Shown here: positions 58,242 to 64,000 of the stretch, one piece after another | Layout: every line of letters starts with the position of its first letter | Position numbering within the stretch: position 1 is the first letter of the stretch | Source of the DNA: Azospirillum thermophilum | GTDB lineage: Bacteria; Pseudomonadota; Alphaproteobacteria; Azospirillales; Azospirillaceae | DNA: 64,000 nt | Assembly (NCBI RefSeq): GCF_003130795.1 | Contig: NZ_CP029353.1 | Span: forward strand, 406,001-470,000 | Reading direction: 5' to 3' | Position numbers and translations under genes: made by a program | Notes under the pieces: model-generated | Databases searched by the model: none | Told to the model about the DNA's origin: nothing | The model's input: the letters and a program-made list of their open reading frames with translations, nothing else

Positions 58242-59132
58242 ATGAGGTCCACTGATTCTTCGAAAGCCGTGCCTTCGGCCAAGGCGGACGGCGCCCCTTC
58301 CCTATCCGAGGGGGACAAACCGGCCGGGACCGTTCCGACGCCGTCGCCGGCGGGAGAGGCCCCGGGCGACCGGGCGCGCCGTGTCATGCGGTCGGTCGAC
58401 CGCGCGGCGCTGACGACCCTGCAGCGGCCGGACGGGCAGGGGGCCGGCTGGCCCTATCCCTCGCTGGTTCTGGTGGCGCTCGACCATGACGCGGCGCCGA
58501 TCCTGCTGATCTCCGGACTGGCCGACCACACCCGCAACATCGCCGCCGACCCGCGGGTCGGGCTGCTGTTCGACGCGACCCAGGGCATGGTCCAGCCGCT
58601 GGCCGGCGCCCGCGTGTCCGTCCTCGGCCGGGCGGAGCGCACCGACGATCCCCGCCATCGCGCGCGCTTCCTCAACCGCCACCCGGACGCCGCGGTCTAC
58701 GCCGGCTTCGGCGACTTCGCCGTCTACCGGATCGCGGTGGAGCGCGCGCACCTGGTCGCCGGTTTCGGCCAGATCCATTGGATAGCCTCCGGCGACCTGC
58801 TGATGCCGAATGTGCCGCTTGCGCTGGCCGAGGCCGAGCCTGATATCCTCGCGCACATGAACGCCGACCACGCCGACGCCATCGCGCTCTATGCGACCGC
58901 CCTGCTCGGCCTGCCGCCCTCCGGTCCCGGAGCGGCGGATCCGTCCGCCGCGCGCTGGGTGATGACCGGGATCGACCCGGAGGGGTGCGACCTGCGGCAC
59001 GGGGCCGCGGTTGCCCGGGTTGACTTCGATCAGCGCGTATCGGATCCCCATGACGCACGACGGGTCCTGGCCGGGCTGGCCCGTCGGGCGCGCCAGAAAG
59101 GAGCCGACCCCCGGATGGGGCAGCCGGCCTGA
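58242..59132 (+). CDS. HugZ-like pyridoxamine phosphate oxidase-fold protein
   Basis: The 296-aa protein has a split-barrel flavin-binding-like domain (about 45-190, with PYPSLVLVALDHDAAPILLIS and NIAADPRVGLLFDATQ) and a C-terminal DUF2470 domain (HMNADHADAIALYA). This architecture is shared with HugZ-type heme-degrading or heme-binding proteins and with plant/cyanobacterial relatives. The first 45 residues are low-complexity and perhaps not translated. Function could be heme use or an unknown flavoenzyme. It is divergent from chvI, with 210 bp between. Confidence 0.83.
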   Translation: MRSTDSSKAVPSAKADGAPSLSEGDKPAGTVPTPSPAGEAPGDRARRVMRSVDRAALTTLQRPDGQGAGWPYPSLVLVALDHDAAPILLISGLADHTRNIAADPRVGLLFDATQGMVQPLAGARVSVLGRAERTDDPRHRARFLNRHPDAAVYAGFGDFAVYRIAVERAHLVAGFGQIHWIASGDLLMPNVPLALAEAEPDILAHMNADHADAIALYATALLGLPPSGPGAADPSAARWVMTGIDPEGCDLRHGAAVARVDFDQRVSDPHDARRVLAGLARRARQKGADPRMGQPA

Positions 59133-59478
59133 GACCAGCCGATCCACCAGGCCGAGCACAATAACGGCCAAGCAACCAACCAGACGCCGCACAAGCGGCG
59201 CAAAACCAGCGCAACCAGGAGATCATATCAGTGGACCATAACGGACCGACCCGTTTTCCGTCCGGGCCATCAGCCCTTGGACCACCATGTCGTGGCGACG
59301 CCGGGAGAGGCTTCTCGCGGCGGTGATGCTGAACAGGCGGTCGCGACCGCCACTGATCGACCATGGACAAGTCTTCGGCCGGACCGGCCTGTATTTCCGG
59401 GCCTGCGGGCGCCAGGGGGGCGCAGCGCAGGATGGAACCCCGGCATGCCGGTTCCGGTGACGACGTGAGAGGCAGACG
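59133..59478 (+). promoter_or_regulatory. Leader region of pckG
   Basis: This 346-bp gap holds no likely gene. It contains a perfect 16-bp palindrome, GGCGGTCGCGACCGCC (59336-59351), and a second dyad GGCCGGACCGGCC near 59380. These could be operator or mRNA-structure elements controlling the gluconeogenic gene. GAGAGG precedes the pckG start. Confidence 0.45.
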
Positions 59479-61302
59479 ATGACTGGAACCACGCGGACGC
59501 GGAACAAGAAGCTCCTGGCCTGGGTCGAGGAGATCGCCAACAAGTGCAAGCCCGAGCGGGTGCACTGGTGCGACGGCTCGCAGGAAGAGTATGACCGGCT
59601 CTGCGCCGAGATGGTGGAGGCCGGCACCTTCATCAAGCTGAACGAGGCCAAGCGCCAGAACTCCTACCTCTGCCGGTCCGATCCGGGCGACGTCGCCCGC
59701 GTCGAGGACCGCACCTTCATCTGCTCCGAACGGCAGGAGGATGCCGGCCCGACCAACAACTGGGTCGCCCCGGCCGAGATGAAGGCCAAGCTGGACGGGC
59801 TGTTCGAGGGCTGCATGCGCGGCCGCACCATGTATGTGGTGCCCTTCAGCATGGGCCCGCTGGGCTCCGACATCGCGCATATCGGCGTGCAGATCTCCGA
59901 CAGCCCCTATGTCGCCGTGAACATGCGGATCATGACCCGCATGGGCCAGAAGGTGCTGGACGTGCTGGGCGACGGCGATTTCGTGCCGTGCCTGCATTCG
60001 GTCGGCGCCCCGCTGGAGCCGGGCCAGAAGGACGTGCCGTGGCCCTGCAACGCCGAGCACAAGTACATCGTCCACTTCCCGGAGGAGCACTCGATCGTCT
60101 CCTACGGCTCGGGCTACGGCGGCAACGCGCTGCTCGGCAAGAAGTGCTTCGCGCTGCGCATCGCCTCGTCGATGGGCCGCGAGCAGGGCTGGCTGGCCGA
60201 GCACATGCTGATCCTGGGCGTCGAGAGCCCGACCGGCGAGAAGACCTATGTCGGCGCCGCCTTCCCGTCGGCCTGCGGCAAGACCAACTTCGCCATGCTG
60301 GTCCCGCCGAAGGATTTCGAGGGCTGGAAGGTCCGCACCATCGGTGACGACATCGCCTGGATCAAGCCGCAGCCGGACGGCACGCTGCGCGCCATCAACC
60401 CGGAGGCCGGCTTCTTCGGCGTGGCGCCGGGCACCAGCGTCAAGTCGAACCCGAACGCGCTGAAGACGTTGGACCACAACGTCATCTTCACCAACGTCGC
60501 GCTGACCGACGACGGCGACGTGTGGTGGGAAGGCCTGACGGACGAGCCGCCGGCACACCTGATCGACTGGCAGGGCAAGGACTGGACCCCGGGCTGCGGC
60601 CGTCCCGCCGCGCACCCGAACTCGCGCTTCACCGCGCCGGCCAGCCAGTGCCCGTCCATCGATCCGGAGTGGGAGAACCCGGCGGGCGTTCCGATCTCCG
60701 CCTTCATCTTCGGCGGCCGCCTGTCCAAGACCTTCCCGCTGGTGTTCGAGGCGTACAACTGGCGCGAGGGCGTCTACTGGGCGGCGACCATGGGCTCGGA
60801 GGCGACCGCCGCCGCCGTCGGCCAGGCCGCCATCCGCCGCGACCCGTTCGCCATGCTGCCCTTCTGCGGCTACAACATGGCCGACTACTGGAACCATTGG
60901 CTGTCGATGGAAGGCAAGGTGGAGAACCTGCCGCGCATCTACCGCGTCAACTGGTTCCGCAAGGACGAGAACGGCAAGTTCGTGTGGCCGGGCTTCGGCG
61001 ACAACATGCGCGTCCTGAAGTGGATCGTCGACCGCGTCCGCGGCCGGGCGCCGGAGCCGGCGAAGAGCCCGTTCGGCTATTCTCCGCGCTACCAGGACCT
61101 GAACTGGTCCGGCCTCGACTTCTCCGAGGACAAGTTCCGCAAGATCATGGACATCGACCGGAAGGAAGCCGAGGCGGAGGCCCGCGACCAGGAGGAACTG
61201 TTCAACCGCTTCGGCACCCACCTGCCGGGCGAGATCGAGCAGCAGCGCGTCGAACTGCTGAAGCGTCTGGAAGCCTCGCCGGACGTCTGGCGCATCGGCT
61301 GA
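59479..61302 (+). CDS. pckG: Phosphoenolpyruvate carboxykinase (GTP)
   Basis: This enzyme converts oxaloacetate and GTP to PEP, the entry to gluconeogenesis and a source of PEP for the PTS. The 607-aa protein is of the GTP class: FPSACGKTN (hyper-reactive Cys266 in the P-loop), TIGDDIAWI and the guanine-binding FWNHWL-like segment [11 protein letters not shown]. Many alphaproteobacteria have the unrelated ATP-type PckA beside chvI, so a different enzyme class occupies the same locus here. A strong terminator follows. Confidence 0.96.
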   Translation: MTGTTRTRNKKLLAWVEEIANKCKPERVHWCDGSQEEYDRLCAEMVEAGTFIKLNEAKRQNSYLCRSDPGDVARVEDRTFICSERQEDAGPTNNWVAPAEMKAKLDGLFEGCMRGRTMYVVPFSMGPLGSDIAHIGVQISDSPYVAVNMRIMTRMGQKVLDVLGDGDFVPCLHSVGAPLEPGQKDVPWPCNAEHKYIVHFPEEHSIVSYGSGYGGNALLGKKCFALRIASSMGREQGWLAEHMLILGVESPTGEKTYVGAAFPSACGKTNFAMLVPPKDFEGWKVRTIGDDIAWIKPQPDGTLRAINPEAGFFGVAPGTSVKSNPNALKTLDHNVIFTNVALTDDGDVWWEGLTDEPPAHLIDWQGKDWTPGCGRPAAHPNSRFTAPASQCPSIDPEWENPAGVPISAFIFGGRLSKTFPLVFEAYNWREGVYWAATMGSEATAAAVGQAAIRRDPFAMLPFCGYNMADYWNHWLSMEGKVENLPRIYRVNWFRKDENGKFVWPGFGDNMRVLKWIVDRVRGRAPEPAKSPFGYSPRYQDLNWSGLDFSEDKFRKIMDIDRKEAEAEARDQEELFNRFGTHLPGEIEQQRVELLKRLEASPDVWRIG

Positions 61303-61330
61303 CCGCCGCGACACCGGGCTGAACGGGGAG

Positions 61331-61358
61331 GGGGCCGCCTGCAGGGGCGGCCCCTTTT
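61331..61358 (+). terminator. Intrinsic terminator of pckG
   Basis: GGGGCCGCC (61331-61339) pairs perfectly with GGCGGCCCC (61346-61354), followed by TTTT. Confidence 0.9.
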
Positions 61359-61559
61359 CCGTTCCGGCGCATCGCCGCGGCAAGATCCGGATACTGTCTC
61401 CGCCGGGCTACTCCTTTCGTGACAGTCCCCGCTGCGCTGGGTAGAGTCCGTGACCTGTCTGCGACACCGCATGATCCGGGGCGGCGCGTTTACCGAACCT
61501 CAAGAGGTTTGGCCGTCACTGGTTCCGCGGCGTGCCTGGACTCTGGAGGATTGACCCGC

Positions 61560-62420
61560 ATGTTCGTGATCATCGGCTTCGTCACCGTGCTCGGCTGCGT
61601 GTTCGGTGGCTATGCCATGGCCGGCGGCCATCTCGGCGTGCTGTGGCAGCCTTTCGAGTTCGTGATCATCCTCGGGGCTGCGCTCGGCGCCTTCTTCATC
61701 GGCAATCCAAAATCGGTGGTTTCCCACACCGGCAAGGAAATCGGCCACCTGTTCAAGGGACCGAAATACAAGAAGGAGGACTTCCTCGAGCTGCTGACCA
61801 TGATGTACCAGGTCTTCAAGATCGCGAAGACCAAGGGCCTCCTGGCGCTCGAGCAGCATATCGAGAAGCCCGAGGATTCTCCGCTCTTCCAGCAGTTCCC
61901 CAAGTTCTACGGCGACCACCACGCCATCTCCTTCCTCTGCACCTACCTGCGGCTGATGTCGCTCGGCGCGGACAATCCGCACGAGCTGGTCGACCTGATG
62001 GACGAGGATATCGAGACGATGCACCACGACCACCAGCGGGTCTCCGACGCCATTCAGAACGTGGCGGACGGCGTGCCGGCGCTGGGCATCGTGGCGGCGG
62101 TGCTGGGCGTGATCCATACCATGGGTTCGATCACCGAACCGCCGGAGGTGCTGGGCAAGCTGATCGGCGCGGCGCTGGTCGGCACCTTTTCCGGCGTGCT
62201 GTTCGCCTACGGCTTCTTCGCGCCGATGGCCGCCGGCCTGAAGCACATCTACAACGCCGAGGGCAAGTACTATCAGGCGATGAAGACCGGCCTGATCGCC
62301 CACCTCTCCGGCTATGCCCCGGCCATCTCGGTCGAGTATGCGAGAAACGTGCTTGAACCCGAATACAGGCCGACCTTCGCGCAGGTGGAAGAGGCGACCG
62401 CCGCCTTGCCGCCGGCCTGA
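61560..62420 (+). CDS. motA: Flagellar motor stator protein MotA
   Basis: MotA and MotB form the proton channel that drives flagellar rotation. The 286-aa protein has four hydrophobic segments, starting MFVIIGFVTVLGCVFGGYAM, and the conserved motif DGVPALGIVAAVLGVIHTMG near the third. The cytoplasmic loop holds charged residues that contact FliG. GGAGG precedes the ATG at 61560. motB does not follow, so it must be elsewhere. A small AACCTC/GAGGTT hairpin lies at 61496-61509 in the leader. Confidence 0.96.
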   Translation: MFVIIGFVTVLGCVFGGYAMAGGHLGVLWQPFEFVIILGAALGAFFIGNPKSVVSHTGKEIGHLFKGPKYKKEDFLELLTMMYQVFKIAKTKGLLALEQHIEKPEDSPLFQQFPKFYGDHHAISFLCTYLRLMSLGADNPHELVDLMDEDIETMHHDHQRVSDAIQNVADGVPALGIVAAVLGVIHTMGSITEPPEVLGKLIGAALVGTFSGVLFAYGFFAPMAAGLKHIYNAEGKYYQAMKTGLIAHLSGYAPAISVEYARNVLEPEYRPTFAQVEEATAALPPA

Positions 62421-62434
62421 TCCGGGCGCCGCCC

Positions 62435-63394
62435 ATGCCGGTCACCATCGCCTGGAACGAAGGCACCATGGGGGAGTGGGCCGCCCTTTGGGAGCGCGTC
62501 GCCCGCTCCACCCTGCCGCAGAGCTTCGCCTATGCCCAGGCGATGGGCCGTACCCACGGCTATGTCCCGCGCCTCGGTGTCATCCGGCAGGACGGGGAGC
62601 CGGCGGGCATCCTGCAGCTCCTCGAACGGCGGCAGCTCAAGCTGTTCACCCAGCGCCAGATGCACCGCGGCCCCCTGTGGCTGGACGGCGCGGTGCCGGA
62701 GGCCGGCGTGCTGGAGGAGACCTTTCGCCTCCTGCGCAAGGAATGCCCCGATAATCCATTGAGCCGCGCCAGCCTGCTGCCGGAGCTGCCGGCCGGGGAC
62801 GGGGCGGCGGCGCTGCTGTCGCGGTGCGGCTTCCGGCGCTTCGGCCCCGGTTACCGCACCGTCTGGCTCGACCTGTCGAAGAGCGAGGAGGAGCTTCGCG
62901 CCGGCCTTGCCCGCGACTGGCGCCAGCGGCTGAAGGGCGCCGAGAAGGCGGGGCTTCTCCTCGATTTCGACTGGGAGGCGAAGAACCTGCCCTGGCTGAT
63001 GAAGCAGGAGCACGAGCAGGCGCTGGCCAAGCAGTTCCGTCCGATGACGGGGGCGCTGGCGGTGCGGCTGCGCAACGCCATGGTGAAGGGCGGCGGAAAG
63101 ACGGACGGCGCGCTGATGACGGCCGCCTTGCAGAACGGCAGGACCGCGGTGGCGAGCGGCCTGTTCTTCCGCCACGGCAATGCCGCCACCTATCAGGTCG
63201 GCTGGTCGAACGAGCAGGGGCGCAAGGCCGGTGCCATGCGGCTGATCCTGTGGCGTACGGCGCTCGCCTTGAAGGAGCGCGGGGTGCGCTGGCTCGACCT
63301 CGGCGGCATCAATCCCGAGACCGCGGCCGGCGTCACCGAATTCAAGCTGGGAACCGGCGGCGAGGCGACCGAGTCGGCCGGCCTCTACCGCTGA
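62435..63394 (+). CDS. FemAB/GNAT-like transferase
   Basis: The 319-aa protein has the two-lobed arrangement of lipid II:glycine glycyltransferase (FemX/FemAB)-like proteins and the related acetyltransferase_6 domain. Indicative segments are LPQSFAYAQAMGRTHGYVP near the N-terminus, LDLSKSEEELRAGLARDWRQRLKGA (cut: DLSKSEEELRAGL), TYQVGWSN and WLDLGGINPE. Proteobacterial members are of uncertain function, possibly tRNA-dependent aminoacyl or acyl transfer in envelope or exopolysaccharide synthesis. It begins 14 bp after motA, so the two may be co-transcribed. Confidence 0.78.
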   Translation: MPVTIAWNEGTMGEWAALWERVARSTLPQSFAYAQAMGRTHGYVPRLGVIRQDGEPAGILQLLERRQLKLFTQRQMHRGPLWLDGAVPEAGVLEETFRLLRKECPDNPLSRASLLPELPAGDGAAALLSRCGFRRFGPGYRTVWLDLSKSEEELRAGLARDWRQRLKGAEKAGLLLDFDWEAKNLPWLMKQEHEQALAKQFRPMTGALAVRLRNAMVKGGGKTDGALMTAALQNGRTAVASGLFFRHGNAATYQVGWSNEQGRKAGAMRLILWRTALALKERGVRWLDLGGINPETAAGVTEFKLGTGGEATESAGLYR

Positions 63395-63450
63395 CCCGCC
63401 ATCGGGGGTAAGCTGTCCGGCAGGTCAGGCCGGAGCCAGGAGAAGCCGTC

Positions 63451-63657
63451 ATGTCCAGGACCCTGCCGTCGAAGCCGCCGGCCGCCGGCGTTCCCGCCGC
63501 GGAGCCGGACGTGCCGGCCGACGTCGCCATCGAACGCGCCATGCAGCAGAAGCCCAAGGCCATGCAGATGCGCGAGGCCCTGCAGAAGCTGCTGGAGAAC
63601 GAGGACAGCGCGCGCCAGCTCGTCGGCGCGCTGCGCAACATGATGAATCAGAGCTGA
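63451..63657 (+). CDS. Small hypothetical protein
   Basis: This 68-aa product begins MSRTLPSKPPAAGVPAAEP and ends with a predicted helix (MQMREALQKLLENEDSARQL). AGGAGAAG stands just before the ATG, which supports translation. No signal peptide, membrane segment or known domain is visible. It is convergent with the M23 peptidase gene 13 bp downstream. Confidence 0.6.
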   Translation: MSRTLPSKPPAAGVPAAEPDVPADVAIERAMQQKPKAMQMREALQKLLENEDSARQLVGALRNMMNQS

Positions 63658-63670
63658 CGGCCGGCGCCGC

Positions 63671-64000
63671 TCAGCAGCTCGTGGCCGTGGTGCAGCCCTT
63701 CTCCTCCGCCGGGGCGGGGGTGCGGGCAAGCTGCAGGCTGCTGCGGGCCGTCTCGAAAGCCTTGTCGAGCGTCTTCATGGTCTGCTCGAAGGCTTGCAAC
63801 TCGCGTCCGGCCAGCTTCTCGCCGGTGGGGAGGTCGATCGAGCGCGGGTCGACCTGGTGGTTGGCCTTCAGCACCTCGTAATGCAGGTGCGGGCCGGTGG
63901 ACCGTCCGGTGGTGCCGACATAGCCGATGACGTCGCCCTGCTCGACGCGCGCGCCGCGCTGCGCACCCTTGGCGAAGCGGCTGAGATGGGCGTAGGCGGT
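63671..64000 (-). CDS. M23 family metallopeptidase, C-terminal part
   Basis: Only the last 109 codons are present; the gene enters from the right edge. The visible part contains the LytM/M23 signatures YAHLSRFAKG, VEQGDVIGYVGTTGRSTGPH (cut) and GPHLHYEV, whose histidines bind zinc. It would cleave peptidoglycan cross-links or, if inactive, activate amidases. About 60 residues of helical tail follow the domain (ELQAFEQTMKTLDKAFETAR) and the protein ends TTATSC. Confidence 0.92.
   Translation of the reverse strand, partial: TAYAHLSRFAKGAQRGARVEQGDVIGYVGTTGRSTGPHLHYEVLKANHQVDPRSIDLPTGEKLAGRELQAFEQTMKTLDKAFETARSSLQLARTPAPAEEKGCTTATSC

Noticed and set aside
58672..61383. A 903-codon open frame on the minus strand
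   Set aside because: It is antisense to pckG and the HugZ-like gene.

Overview
The window is a high-G+C, gene-dense stretch of an alphaproteobacterial chromosome. Azospirillum or a close Rhodospirillales relative is most likely. This rests on the gltD-gltB order with a 36-residue GltB propeptide ending at Cys37, the rpoN-hpf-ptsN cluster behind the Lpt genes, the chvI-chvG-hprK-rapZ-manX-ptsH-ptsI cluster, a DUF4167 protein beside prfA-prmC, and a lysC-ptsP pair. The genus is inferred from recalled similarity, not from a search.

Layout. 1-2.5 kb: gltB (cut by the left edge) and gltD. 2.9-6.2 kb: uppP, an MFS permease and a NAD-binding epimerase-like protein. 6.4 kb: tRNA-Leu(CAG) with a clear promoter, then an RNase D-type exonuclease. 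7.5-14.1 kb: kdsD-lptC-lptA-lptB-rpoN-hpf-ptsN (LPS export, sigma-54, ribosome hibernation, nitrogen PTS). 14.1-14.4 kb: remnants of an Uma2-family gene and a PIN-toxin gene. 14.4-20 kb: ubiG, diverging from lysC-flavin oxidoreductase-ptsP. 20.1-28.6 kb: NADP-isocitrate dehydrogenase, a RodZ-like protein, ispG, hemA, prfA, prmC and DUF4167. 28.7-33 kb: MOSC and Nudix genes, then clpB. 33-36.5 kb: DUF1272, an SH3 lipoprotein and a chemoreceptor. 36.8-41.3 kb: Atm1-type exporter, heme oxygenase, meaB and a phasin. 41.4-49 kb: rpmB, recX, ABC-2 permease, argD-argF, hslO, a lipoprotein and ahcY. 49.2-50.8 kb: a lower-G+C island holding one DUF4062-coiled-coil-TPR gene. 50.8-61.3 kb: PTS and ChvGI regulatory block, a HugZ-like protein and GTP-type PEP carboxykinase. 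61.5-64 kb: motA, a FemAB-like transferase, a small gene and the end of an M23 peptidase.

How the genes work together. The PTS content is regulatory: two enzymes I (PtsP, PtsI), HPr, EIIA-Ntr, an EIIA-Man-like protein and HPr kinase, with no sugar permease visible. It sits with RpoN, RapZ, ChvGI and PckG, which fits a carbon/nitrogen/envelope signalling network. LptABC, KdsD, UppP, the RodZ-like protein, the FemAB-like enzyme and the M23 peptidase form an envelope theme. Regulatory sites with good support are a PhaR-type palindrome before the phasin, an 18-bp palindrome before ahcY, a sigma-32-like promoter before clpB, and several -35/-10 promoters and terminators.

Quality note. ubiG, the RodZ-like gene and rapZ each carry an apparent single-base loss in or beside a short G/C run. 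Adding one base restores each expected protein. This pattern suggests assembly error or recent decay and must be settled before these genes are called broken. The only clearly accessory gene is the DUF4062-TPR protein.
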